Shown here: piece after piece, positions 19,403 through 28,330 of the stretch
How positions within the stretch are numbered: position 1 is the first letter of the stretch
How the letters are laid out: each line of letters begins with the position of its first letter
Assembly: GCF_004346185.1 (NCBI RefSeq)
Contig: NZ_SMAI01000003.1
Span: 310,001 to 374,000, forward strand
Direction of reading: 5' to 3'
Length of the DNA: 64,000 bases
Source: Aquabacter spiritensis
GTDB lineage: Bacteria > Pseudomonadota > Alphaproteobacteria > Rhizobiales > Xanthobacteraceae
Notes under the pieces: generated by a model
Database searches by the model: none
Told to the model about the DNA's origin: nothing
Seen by the model: the letters and a program-made list of their open reading frames with translations, nothing else
Made by a program: the position numbers and the translations under genes

Positions 19403-19986
19403 CAGCCCCGTCCGTCGCCGCCGGCGGCATCTGCGTGGACCAGATCGGAGATCGGCCGGTAGAGGCCTTCCACCACCCCGGCAATATCGAGCGGGCGTTC
19501 CGGCGCGTCGGCCGCGACCACTTCATAGCCGATCAGGGCGGTGTGGCGGTCGAGCCCGACCGAGTCCATCCAGCGCACGCCGGGGCGCAGCGCCTCCACC
19601 TGCGCCTTGGCGGCGGCCGCCTCGGGCGCGCTCAGGCCCTCGAAGGACACGATCCGCAGCGCCTGGTCCGGACCGACCACCGGCGAGTGCACGTCGCCCG
19701 ACTGCGGGGCGAACAGATCGCGGCTCCAGTCGATGATATAGGGCTTCCATTCGAAGAAGCCCCAGTCATTCTTGTATTCGGGGGTTTCGAACGCCTGGTC
19801 GGAGTCGAGGATCCAGAACGCCACATAATTGCGCCCCGCGCCCGCGCTGCGCAGGAAACGCTGCACCGACAGGAAATGCGGCTTGTCCAGCATCTGCTTG
19901 AGCTTGGGGCCGCCATACCAGTCGTTCCAGCCCTGCTCGAGATCCTCGCGGCTGAAGTTGCAGCGCACAATATAAGCGAGCGTCAT
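19402..19986 (-). CDS. Probable dimeric alpha/beta-barrel protein (paralogue A of four)
   Basis: The 194-residue protein has no family that I can name with certainty. Its start, MTLAYIVRCNFSREDLEQGWNDWYG, then PHFLSVQRFLR and NYVAFWILDSDQAFETPEY, follows the order of ferredoxin-like dimeric alpha/beta-barrel (EthD/NIPSNAP-like) proteins. Three further genes in the island (26266, 31208, 32997) share the WNDWY/FNEWY and PG-R-RRF pattern. It precedes tctA with a 1-base overlap (TGATG) behind a sigma-54 promoter. A role as an accessory enzyme or ligand-binding protein of the pathway is inferred. Confidence 0.6.
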   Translation of the reverse strand: MTLAYIVRCNFSREDLEQGWNDWYGGPKLKQMLDKPHFLSVQRFLRSAGAGRNYVAFWILDSDQAFETPEYKNDWGFFEWKPYIIDWSRDLFAPQSGDVHSPVVGPDQALRIVSFEGLSAPEAAAAKAQVEALRPGVRWMDSVGLDRHTALIGYEVVAADAPERPLDIAGVVEGLYRPISDLVHADAAGGDGRG

Positions 19987-20053
19987 AAGCTTCCTCCGGC
20001 CGGATTCTACAGTTGGTCGATGCCGTGGCGGCGGGTCCGGTCCGCAGCTCCGA

Positions 20054-20069
20054 TGCAACGAGTGGGCCA
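20054..20069 (-). promoter_or_regulatory. Sigma-54 promoter of paralogue A-tctA unit
   Basis: On the minus strand TGGCCCACTCGTTGCA has GG-N10-GC spacing; the -12 box TTGCA is perfect and the -24 box differs from TGGCAC at one base. The predicted start is about 56 bases before the ATG at 19986. Enhancer-like sites follow at 20120-20160. Confidence 0.75.
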
Positions 20070-20119
20070 ATCCTGCGAGCTGGGCGCGAACGGCGCCGTT
20101 TCGTCGGCGCTCCGGCGGG

Positions 20120-20160
20120 TGTCCTCTCGGTAAACATCGAAAGTGTATTTTCCGCAGACA
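20120..20160. promoter_or_regulatory. Pair of 17-bp activator sites between tctA and tctB units
   Basis: TGTCCTCTCGGTAAACA (20120-20136) and TGTATTTTCCGCAGACA (20144-20160) both fit TGT-N11-ACA, with centres 24 bases apart. They lie between two divergent sigma-54 promoters (20054 and 20323) and probably serve both. The assignment to the activator encoded at 24515 is inferred from recurrence of the motif. Confidence 0.6.
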
Positions 20161-20322
20161 GGATGTCTTCCGACGGATACTTGCCGCGGCGGAAGCCCGC
20201 CCACCGTCCGCGTTCGGGACAGAGCCCGCCGCGCCGCGGCTGGCCGAAGAATCCGCGCGCGGGACGGGATGCCGGCGGGCGGGGGCGCCCGGCCGCCGGC
20301 AAAGCGGGCCGGGCCGCCGCCT

Positions 20323-20338
20323 TGGCACGGGCCTTGCG
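20323..20338 (+). promoter_or_regulatory. Sigma-54 promoter of tctB-SDR unit
   Basis: TGGCACGGGCCTTGCG matches TGGCAC-N5-TTGC with GG-N10-GC spacing. The predicted start is about 45 bases before the tctB ATG. Confidence 0.88.
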
Positions 20339-20393
20339 GGGCCTGCGCCAAAACCGGCGCCGACGGGCGAAGCAGCCGGGGAGGGAGGTCGGG

Positions 20394-20852
20394 ATGGGAC
20401 GCATCTGGGGTCTGATGTTCATCGCGTTCGGCGCCGTCTGGATGTGGGACGGCTGGCGGCTGGAGACCGCCGAACGGTCGAGTTCGATGTTCGACGATCT
20501 CGGGCCGGACCGCTATCTGGTGGTGCTGGGCCTGATCATGGTGGCGGTGGGCGTGGCGCTCGCGGTGCGGCCGCCGCCGAACCTCATGAAGCGGGACGGC
20601 GGCGCCGCCGCGTTCTGGCCGCCGCGCCCCCCGGTCACCTTCACCCTCGCCATGGTGGCCTATGCGCTCATCATGCCGCGCCTCGGCTATGTCGCCGCGA
20701 CCTTCCTGTTCTTCATCCTGATCTTCTATCTCGCCGGCAAGCGCTCGGTGCTGGCCAATCTCGGCTATGGCGCCGTCTGCACCGCGGTCTTCTACGTGAT
20801 CTTCAAGCAATTCGCCGACATGCCGCTGCCGACCGGCCTGCTGAGCTTCTGA
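20394..20852 (+). CDS. tctB: Tripartite tricarboxylate transporter small subunit, TctB family
   Basis: The 152-residue protein has four hydrophobic segments (IWGLMFIAFGAVWM; YLVVLGLIMVAVGVALAV; FTLAMVAYALIM; FLFFILIFYLAG) and ends YVIFKQFADMPLPTGLLSF, the usual TctB C-terminus. It is the small membrane subunit for the TctA at 17885. GGGAGGGAGG lies just before the ATG at 20394. It is unusual that tctB and tctA are split into divergent units; both have sigma-54 promoters. Confidence 0.85.
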   Translation: MGRIWGLMFIAFGAVWMWDGWRLETAERSSSMFDDLGPDRYLVVLGLIMVAVGVALAVRPPPNLMKRDGGAAAFWPPRPPVTFTLAMVAYALIMPRLGYVAATFLFFILIFYLAGKRSVLANLGYGAVCTAVFYVIFKQFADMPLPTGLLSF

Positions 20853-20865
20853 TCGGGAGGGGACG

Positions 20866-21690
20866 ATGGAAAACGGACGCCTTCAGGGCAAGGTGGCGCT
20901 GATCACCGGCGGCGCCGGCGGCCAGGGCCGGGTGGAGGCCGAGCTGTTCGCCCGCGAGGGCGGCGCCGTCCTCGTCACCGACATCGACGCCGCGGGCGGC
21001 GAAGCGGTGTGCGCCGCGGTCCGCGCCGCGGGCGGGCGGGCACAGTTCCAGCGCCACGACGTGTGCGATCCGGCCGGCTGGCAGGCCTGCGTCGCCGCCG
21101 CGCAGGCGGCGTTCGGGGGGCTCGACGTGCTGATCAACAATGCCGGCACGATCAGCCGCCACGGCATCGCCACCATCCCGCTCGATTCCTGGAACCGCAC
21201 GCTCGAGGTCAATCTCACCGGCGTCATGCTCGGCATGCAGATCTGCGCCCCGGCGATGCGGGCGCGGGGCGGCGGCTCGATCGTCAACGTCTCCTCGATC
21301 GCCGGCATGGGCGCGCATTACGACGCCGCCTATTGCGCCAGCAAATGGGCGGTGCGCGGCCTCACCAAGACCGCCGCGATCGAGTTCGTGGACTGGGGCA
21401 TCCGGGTCAATTCGATCCATCCCGGCCAGATCGTCGAGACCAGCTTCTTCCGCGACGGCGCCCCCGGCCATGCCGAATCGGCCCGCCGCGCCATTCCCAT
21501 GCAGCGCCAGGGCACGCCGCTGGAATGCGCTTATCTCGCTTTGTTCCTCGCCTCCGACGAAGCGAGCTTCATCACCGGCGCCGAGATCGCGATCGATGGC
21601 GGCTTCACCGCCGGGGCGGCGATCTGGATGCGCTCGCGCATGCGCGACGAACTCGCCGCGGCCGAGCGCGCCGGGGCGGCCGCGGGCTGA
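20866..21690 (+). CDS. Short-chain dehydrogenase/reductase
   Basis: The 274-residue classical SDR has TGGAGGQGR near residue 15, NNAGT near 91, VSSIAGMG, catalytic YCASK near 160 and ASDEASFITGAEIAIDGG. It follows tctB by 13 bases with AGGGGACG before the ATG, so it shares the sigma-54 promoter. It probably oxidises a hydroxyl group of the imported substrate or an intermediate. It ends close to a terminator that serves the convergent CoA-ligase operon. Confidence 0.88.
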   Translation: MENGRLQGKVALITGGAGGQGRVEAELFAREGGAVLVTDIDAAGGEAVCAAVRAAGGRAQFQRHDVCDPAGWQACVAAAQAAFGGLDVLINNAGTISRHGIATIPLDSWNRTLEVNLTGVMLGMQICAPAMRARGGGSIVNVSSIAGMGAHYDAAYCASKWAVRGLTKTAAIEFVDWGIRVNSIHPGQIVETSFFRDGAPGHAESARRAIPMQRQGTPLECAYLALFLASDEASFITGAEIAIDGGFTAGAAIWMRSRMRDELAAAERAGAAAG

Positions 21691-21700
21691 CCCCGTCCTG

Positions 21701-21732
21701 AAAAAAGCCCTCCCCGTCAGGGCGGGGAGGGC
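21701..21732 (-). terminator. Terminator of the crotonase/CoA-ligase operon
   Basis: GCCCTCCCCG (21707-21716) and CGGGGAGGGC (21723-21732) form a perfect 10-bp stem; on the minus strand it is followed by TTTTTT (21706-21701). It lies about 70 bases after the CoA-ligase stop. Confidence 0.88.
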
Positions 21733-21800
21733 TTCAGAGGTGCCCGGAAGGAGGTTCGAGCGTCCGGGCCTCGGGAGCGCGGCGGCGGCGCCGCGCAATT

Positions 21801-23426
21801 TCAGGCGCTGCGCGCGACCGGCTTGAAGCGCACCGGCACGGGCTGGATCTCGCCGTGCCGCACCATCTCGACCAGCGACCGCTTCAGGATCTTGCCGCTC
21901 GCGGTGAGCGGGAAGGCGTCGAGGGCGAGGAAATATTCCGGCATGTCGAACTTCGACAGGCCGAGCGCGTCGAGATGGGCGAGCAGTGCGTCCGGCTCGA
22001 CCGTGCCGATCACCGCGAGGCAGGCGCGCTCGCCGAGCCGGTCGTCGGCGACCGGGAAGCACGCGGCCTTCTGGACCTCGGGGTGCCGCACGGCCAGCGC
22101 CTCGATCTGCGCGGGATAGATGTTGTGCCCGCCGCGGATGATCAGGTCCTTCAGCCGCCCCTCGATCTTCAGATTGCCGGCGGCGTCGATCACGCCGAGA
22201 TCGCCGGAAAGGAACCAGCCGCCGGCATTGAAGGCGGTTTCGGTGGCCTTCTGATTGTCGAAATAGCCGAGCATCAGCGCCCCGCCCCGGCCGCCGATAT
22301 GGCCGACTTCGCCGGGCGGCAGTTCGCGGTCCTCATCGAGCGGGTCGAACACCTTCACCTCATAGGCGCGCCCGCCGCGCCCGCAGGTCGAGATGATGGT
22401 GTCGTGGTCGTCGGTCGGGTGGGTGTATTGGTGCGAGGAGTTTTCCGTCATGCCGTAGATGTTCTGCGGCTTGATTCCCTGCCGGACGAAGGCGTCCGCG
22501 ACCGAGGGCGGGATCGGCGCGCCGGCCATGTAGAAGATGTCGACCGCCCCGAGGCGGGGCAGGCCGCGGGCCTTCTGCTCGGCGAGGATGTCCATGGCAT
22601 GGGTCGGCACGCCCATGATGTAGGTGGCGCCGCTCTCCAGGATCCAGTCGAGCCGGGACATGCCGGCCGGCGGCAGGTCGGTCACCAGGCGGCAGCCGGC
22701 CAGCAGCCATTGCGCCACCGCCACCCAGGCGATGTGGTGCGAGAGCGGGGAGAGGGTGAGCAGCACCGTGTCCGGCCCGTGGCCCCAGTCGCGCACCAGG
22801 TCGCGGGCATTGGCGAGCAGCGAATTGTCGGAATGCATGACGCATTTCGGTGCGCCCGACGTGCCCGAGGTGAAGGCGAGATAGACGACCTTGTCGGGGT
22901 CCGAGGAGGGCGGGGTGCGGTACGGCCCGGCGCCGGGGAAGGTGTCCGGCGTATAGACCACCTTCAGCGCCGGCAGGGTCGAGAGCATCGCCTCGAAATC
23001 CACCCGGTTGCGGTCGGCGCCCCAGCCGGGTTCGGTGACGAGGCAGCGCGCCGAGAGCCGCTCCAGCAGCGCCGCCACTTCCGCGCAGGTATAGGTGCGG
23101 TGGAGCGAGGGGTTGCAGGCGAAGCCCTCGCGCGAGCAGGCGAGGAAGGTGATCACCGCCTCGATGCGGTTGTTGGCCCAGACCGACACGCGGTCGCCGC
23201 CGACCAGCCCGTAGGCGCGCAGATCCGCCGCCATGCCGTCGACGCGGCGGCGCAGCTCCTCCCAGGTCAACCGGTTGGCGCCGTCCTGGAGCGCCACCGC
23301 CTGCGGCCGTCCGGCGGCATGGCGCGCAAGCAGGTCGTAGAAGGTGTCGCCCTGCCACACGCCCTCGGCATAATAGCGCCGGGCGGCGGCGGGATGATGC
23401 AAGGTGAGGAAGGGGCGCACGCTCAC
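21801..23426 (-). CDS. AMP-forming acyl-CoA synthetase/ligase
   Basis: The 541-residue enzyme has the adenylate-forming motifs in order: FTSGTSGAPKCVMHSD (phosphate loop) near residue 180, YGMTENSSHQYT near 320, GWFLSGDLGVID near 400, RLKDLIIRGGHNIYPAQIE and the catalytic Lys in LTASGKILKRSL near 515. It activates a carboxylic acid to its CoA thioester with ATP; the substrate is unknown but is presumably the island's growth substrate or an early product. The GTG at 23426 overlaps the crotonase stop as GTGA, supporting this start and coupling. Confidence 0.9.
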   Translation of the reverse strand: MSVRPFLTLHHPAAARRYYAEGVWQGDTFYDLLARHAAGRPQAVALQDGANRLTWEELRRRVDGMAADLRAYGLVGGDRVSVWANNRIEAVITFLACSREGFACNPSLHRTYTCAEVAALLERLSARCLVTEPGWGADRNRVDFEAMLSTLPALKVVYTPDTFPGAGPYRTPPSSDPDKVVYLAFTSGTSGAPKCVMHSDNSLLANARDLVRDWGHGPDTVLLTLSPLSHHIAWVAVAQWLLAGCRLVTDLPPAGMSRLDWILESGATYIMGVPTHAMDILAEQKARGLPRLGAVDIFYMAGAPIPPSVADAFVRQGIKPQNIYGMTENSSHQYTHPTDDHDTIISTCGRGGRAYEVKVFDPLDEDRELPPGEVGHIGGRGGALMLGYFDNQKATETAFNAGGWFLSGDLGVIDAAGNLKIEGRLKDLIIRGGHNIYPAQIEALAVRHPEVQKAACFPVADDRLGERACLAVIGTVEPDALLAHLDALGLSKFDMPEYFLALDAFPLTASGKILKRSLVEMVRHGEIQPVPVRFKPVARSA

Positions 23427-24202
23427 CTCCCGAACTTGGCGGCGTCGGGCTTCCGCTTGTTCCGGAAGCTGTCGGACAGTTCGTGGCTCTCCTCGCTTTC
23501 GAGATAGGAGCGCAGCAGAAGATCGTGGGCGACGCGGGCGAGGCCGGAGACGCCGCCGTGCCGGGCGTTGAAGGCGCCCTTGATCGAGGCGAGGGCGAAG
23601 GCGCCGCGTTCGGCGACGGCCATCGCATAGGCCCGGGTTTCCTCCGCCAGCCGGTCGTCCGGCACCACCTTGTTGATGAGGCCCATGGCGAGCGCCTCGG
23701 CCGCGGTGATGCGCGGGTTGAGATACCAGATCTCCTTGGCGCGCTTCTTTCCGACGAGGTCCTCGAGATACCAGGTGCCGTAGCCGGCATCGAACGAGCC
23801 CATCATCGGCCCGACCTGCCGGAACACCGCGCTCTGCTTGGCGATGGTGAGGTCGCACACCACCTGGAGCACGTTGCCGCCGCCGACGGCGAAGCCGTTG
23901 ACGCTGGCGATCACCGGCTTCTGCAGACGGTCGATCGCCTCGTACATTTCCAGGGTCGGCAGCGTGCCGGCATAGAGGGTGGTGTCCTCCATGCCGTCCT
24001 TGCGGCCGCCGATGCAGAAGAATTTGTCGCCCGCGCCGGTGATCACCAGAACCCGGGTCCGGGTCTCGCGCCGCATCGCCTCGATGCAGTCGCGGATTTC
24101 ATGGCACATGGTCACGGTGAACATGTTGCCGTCGTCCGGGCGGTTGAGCGTGATCGTCCCGACCGGCCCGTCTTCGGCGTAGAGGATGGTTTCGTAATCC
24201 AA
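23423..24202 (-). CDS. MenB/BadI-type crotonase (candidate ring-opening acyl-CoA hydrolase)
   Basis: The 259-residue crotonase has GFAVGGGNVLQVVCDLTIA near residue 105 (oxyanion region) and GPMMGSFDAGYGTWYLEDLVGKKRAKEIWYL near residue 135. The GSFDxGYG and REIWYL-like stretches are typical of MenB and of BadI, the 2-ketocyclohexanecarboxyl-CoA hydrolase, rather than ordinary enoyl-CoA hydratases. BadI opens an alicyclic ring to a dicarboxylyl-CoA; MenB closes one. No menaquinone genes are nearby, so ring opening is favoured. Start: TTG at 24202 with AGGAGA eight bases upstream; no ATG fits. Confidence 0.82.
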   Translation of the reverse strand: MDYETILYAEDGPVGTITLNRPDDGNMFTVTMCHEIRDCIEAMRRETRTRVLVITGAGDKFFCIGGRKDGMEDTTLYAGTLPTLEMYEAIDRLQKPVIASVNGFAVGGGNVLQVVCDLTIAKQSAVFRQVGPMMGSFDAGYGTWYLEDLVGKKRAKEIWYLNPRITAAEALAMGLINKVVPDDRLAEETRAYAMAVAERGAFALASIKGAFNARHGGVSGLARVAHDLLLRSYLESEESHELSDSFRNKRKPDAAKFGR

Positions 24203-24355
24203 GGGACGTCTCTCCTGTGTCGGCGCGCGCGCCGCGGCCGTTGCCCGGCCTGTTCGATGTGCCGAAGGACGGCACGGTCCGTGCAGCGGGCGCCAAGGCC
24301 CTGGCGCCGGTTTCCCGGCCGCCGGCGCTCTGCCGCCGGGCGTTTGTGCTGACAG

Positions 24356-24371
24356 AGCAATGTGCATGCCA
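24356..24371 (-). promoter_or_regulatory. Sigma-54 promoter of the crotonase/CoA-ligase operon
   Basis: On the minus strand TGGCATGCACATTGCT has GG-N10-GC spacing and a perfect TTGCT -12 box. The predicted start leaves a leader of about 140 bases before the TTG at 24202. Two 17-bp activator sites lie 75-125 bases upstream. Confidence 0.85.
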
Positions 24372-24445
24372 GCCGTGCGTTCCCGCGGCGGGGCCTGCGG
24401 GGACGTTTGAAAGATGGCTGCGCCACGGACTGGCGCAACCGCGCA

Positions 24446-24494
24446 TGTCTTTGAATGCAACACGCGACGCGCTAAAGTGTCGCTAATAAAGACA
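24446..24494. promoter_or_regulatory. Pair of 17-bp activator sites next to the activator gene
   Basis: TGTCTTTGAATGCAACA (24446-24462) and TGTCGCTAATAAAGACA (24478-24494) fit TGT-N11-ACA, with centres 32 bases apart. They are upstream of the sigma-54 promoter at 24356 and end 20 bases before the activator's own ATG, so autoregulation by occlusion is likely. Inferred from motif recurrence. Confidence 0.65.
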
Positions 24495-24514
24495 TAACAG
24501 TGGGAGTGACGCAT

Positions 24515-26164
<1,650 letters not shown>

Positions 26165-26219
26165 CGCGCGACGGGAAACGAGGCCCGGCGCCGGCTCTGC
26201 CGCCCGCGTCCCGCCGGCA

Positions 26220-26235
26220 TGGCACGCGCCTTGCT
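26220..26235 (+). promoter_or_regulatory. Sigma-54 promoter of paralogue B
   Basis: TGGCACGCGCCTTGCT matches TGGCAC-N5-TTGCW with GG-N10-GC. The predicted start is about 20 bases before the GTG at 26266. No clear TGT-N11-ACA site was found near it; only a left half, TGTAACGCGCG, at 26160. Confidence 0.87.
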
Positions 26236-26265
26236 GCATCGGGGCAAAGCAAAGGGAGGCGCCCT

Positions 26266-26616
26266 GTGAGCGGCTATGTGTATCTCGCCCATCTCTCCAT
26301 TCCGCGCGACATGGAGGATGCCTTCAACGCGCTGTATGACAGCGGCTATGTGCCGAACCTGCTCCAGGTGCCCGGGGTGCGCGCCTGCCGGCGGTTCAAG
26401 CTGGAATGGTCGGACAGCGAGATGCCGGAATATCTCGCTTTCTACGAGGTCGACAGCCCGGACGTTCCCAAGTCCGCGGCCTGGAAGGAGGCCTCGGTGC
26501 GCTGCGGCTGGGCCGAGAAGATCCGCCCGCATCTGACGACGCGGCGCCACGGCCTATTCCGCGAACTCTCGCAGGCCGAGAGCGAGGCCGCCTCGGCGAT
26601 CCCGCCCGGCACCTGA
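26266..26616 (+). CDS. Probable dimeric alpha/beta-barrel protein (paralogue B of four)
   Basis: The 116-residue protein reads as one ferredoxin-like unit: VYLAHLSIPRDMEDAFNALYDSGYVPNLLQVPGVRACRRFKLEWSD is its first half (residues 4-50), followed by YLAFYEVDSP. The FNALY, VPGV-A-RRF and YLAFYE elements align with the paralogues at 19402, 31208 and 32997. Function is unknown; small proteins of this fold often act as dimers in catabolic clusters. GTG start at 26266 with AAGGGAGG upstream. It converges on the FAD gene at 26665. Confidence 0.7.
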   Translation: MSGYVYLAHLSIPRDMEDAFNALYDSGYVPNLLQVPGVRACRRFKLEWSDSEMPEYLAFYEVDSPDVPKSAAWKEASVRCGWAEKIRPHLTTRRHGLFRELSQAESEAASAIPPGT

Positions 26617-26664
26617 GCCGCCGCGGTCCGGGCCGCTCCGCCCGCTTGACGTGCGCGCCGGCGC

Positions 26665-28065
26665 TTATTGCGCGCCGGCGACGTGCGCGGTGGCGCGCAG
26701 GCCGAACACGCCGGCTTTGGCGAGGCCGCCGAGATAGACGCTGCCCGCGCCGCCCTCGATGCCGCCGGTCGCGGCGCCGGCCGCGTAGAGGCCGGGGATC
26801 GGCGCGCCGTCCCGGCTCAGCACCCGCGCGTCGGGATCGATGATCAGCCCGCCCATCGTATAAGTGATGCCGGCGCACAGCGGCATGGCGTAGAACGGCC
26901 CGTTCGTCAGCGCCGCCGCGCCGTAGGCGCCGGTGGTGCGCGGCGGATCGAGCGCCGCCTGGGCGGCGCCGCCGGACGCGGCGGCGGCATTGTAGCGGCC
27001 GAGCGTGTCGGCGAGCGCGTCGGCCGGCAGGCCCGCGCGGGCGGCCAGCGCCGCGATGTCGTCGGCGCTGTGGATGGTCGCCCCGGCGCGCGCCAGAAGC
27101 GGATTGGGCGGTATGCGCGCGGCGCGCCCGGCGGTCTCCCACACCGCATGGTCGAAGATCAGGGTCGTGGAGAGCGGATCCTCCCGCCCGGCGACCGCAT
27201 TGGCGAGGAACACGCCGCTCTGGCCCTCGTCGACGAAGCGCCGGCCGTCCGGCCCGACCAGGATGCCGGCCTGCGAGATCGCATCGACCTCGGGATAGGG
27301 CCACATCTTGTCGCTGGTCATGGCGTCGCGCGACAAGAGATGGCCGTAGAACGGGGCCAGCTCCGACACTGCGGCGCCGGCCTCGACCGCCATGCGCAGG
27401 CCGTCGCCCATCGCGGTCGCGGCGCCGCGCTGCTTCAGGCGGTCCGGGGCGGGGGAAATGTGCCCGCGCACCAGATCGGGATCGGCCTGGAAGCCGCCGT
27501 CGCAGATCAAGGTGGCGCGGGCGACGACGGCGAGAGGCCCGGTCGGGCCTTCCGCATCGACCCCGGTGACCGCGCCTTCGGCGATCCGCAGGCGGAGCGC
27601 GCGGGTCTCGGTCAGCAGCGTGCCGCCGCACGCCGCCAGCCGCTGGGCGAGGCTGCGCAGCAGGATATCGGGGCCGCGGCCGAGAAAGTCGATGCCGGCG
27701 GTGATGGCGCGGGGCGGCGCCAGCGTCCAGTTCTGCCAGGCCGGGCCGGGGCGCACGAAGCGCGCGCCATGGCCGCGCAGCCACTCGATAAAGGGGCCGC
27801 AGCCGGTGCCGAGCGCTTCGGCGAGGCCGGGCGCGATCTGAGGCCGGCGCGCCTTTATCGCCGCCACCAGCTCGGCGGCGGGCGCTTTCCCGTCGGTATA
27901 GGCGATGTGGATGATGCCGCCCGACATGCGGGTGTTGCAGGGATAGCGCTCGCCCGCGCCCTTCTCCAGGACGACGACCTTCAGGCCCTTTTCGGCCGCG
28001 TCCACCGCCGCCACGAGGCCGGCCATGCCGGCGCCCACCACAACCAGATCCGCGCTGCGTTCCAT
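26665..28065 (-). CDS. FAD-dependent oxidoreductase (fumarate reductase/TcuA-like)
   Basis: The 466-residue flavoprotein begins MERSADLVVVGAGMAGLVAAVDAAEKG, a dinucleotide-binding fold with GAGMAG, and ends with the matching FAD segment GLYAAGAATGGIEGGAGSVYLGGLAKAGVFG. The middle contains TLICDGGF and the capping domain of the FrdA/TcuA/ketosteroid-dehydrogenase family. Such enzymes oxidise or reduce C-C double bonds next to carboxyl or keto groups. It has its own sigma-54 promoter, divergent from that of the second flavoprotein at 28331. Confidence 0.85.
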   Translation of the reverse strand: MERSADLVVVGAGMAGLVAAVDAAEKGLKVVVLEKGAGERYPCNTRMSGGIIHIAYTDGKAPAAELVAAIKARRPQIAPGLAEALGTGCGPFIEWLRGHGARFVRPGPAWQNWTLAPPRAITAGIDFLGRGPDILLRSLAQRLAACGGTLLTETRALRLRIAEGAVTGVDAEGPTGPLAVVARATLICDGGFQADPDLVRGHISPAPDRLKQRGAATAMGDGLRMAVEAGAAVSELAPFYGHLLSRDAMTSDKMWPYPEVDAISQAGILVGPDGRRFVDEGQSGVFLANAVAGREDPLSTTLIFDHAVWETAGRAARIPPNPLLARAGATIHSADDIAALAARAGLPADALADTLGRYNAAAASGGAAQAALDPPRTTGAYGAAALTNGPFYAMPLCAGITYTMGGLIIDPDARVLSRDGAPIPGLYAAGAATGGIEGGAGSVYLGGLAKAGVFGLRATAHVAGAQ

Positions 28066-28111
28066 CCCGAAACCCGTTCTTGCCGGCGGGTCGCGCCCGC
28101 GCCCGGTCCGC

Positions 28112-28127
28112 TGCACCTTCCGTGCCA
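28112..28127 (-). promoter_or_regulatory. Sigma-54 promoter of FAD oxidoreductase (26665)
   Basis: On the minus strand TGGCACGGAAGGTGCA has a perfect -24 box and GG-N10-GC spacing; the -12 box GTGCA differs from TTGCA at one base. The predicted start is about 36 bases before the ATG. Confidence 0.75.
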
Positions 28128-28179
28128 GGACCGGGGGCGAAAGCCGCGCCGCTGCGATGTCGTCGGCGCGCCGCCCGCC

Positions 28180-28227
28180 TGTCCGCGCAGCGGCCAGTTG
28201 CCGGCAAAAGTGTCCGCGCCGCGGACA
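28180..28227. promoter_or_regulatory. Pair of 17-bp activator sites between the FAD genes
   Basis: TGTCCGCGCAGCGGCCA (28180-28196) and TGTCCGCGCCGCGGACA (28211-28227), centres 31 bases apart. The second is a perfect 8-bp palindrome around one base and is the best copy of the motif in the window. They lie between the divergent sigma-54 promoters at 28112 and 28270. Confidence 0.7.
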
Positions 28228-28269
28228 GGCGACCGGGCCGCCGCCGCGGGGCCGGGCGCCGCGGCGGCA

Positions 28270-28285
28270 TGGCACGTCGCTTGCG
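28270..28285 (+). promoter_or_regulatory. Sigma-54 promoter of FAD oxidoreductase (28331)
   Basis: TGGCACGTCGCTTGCG matches TGGCAC-N5-TTGC with GG-N10-GC spacing; the predicted start is about 35 bases before the ATG. Confidence 0.87.
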
Positions 28286-28330
28286 ACGCCTCGCCCACAA
28301 AACACGGCGGGGGCCGACGGGAGTGAGACG

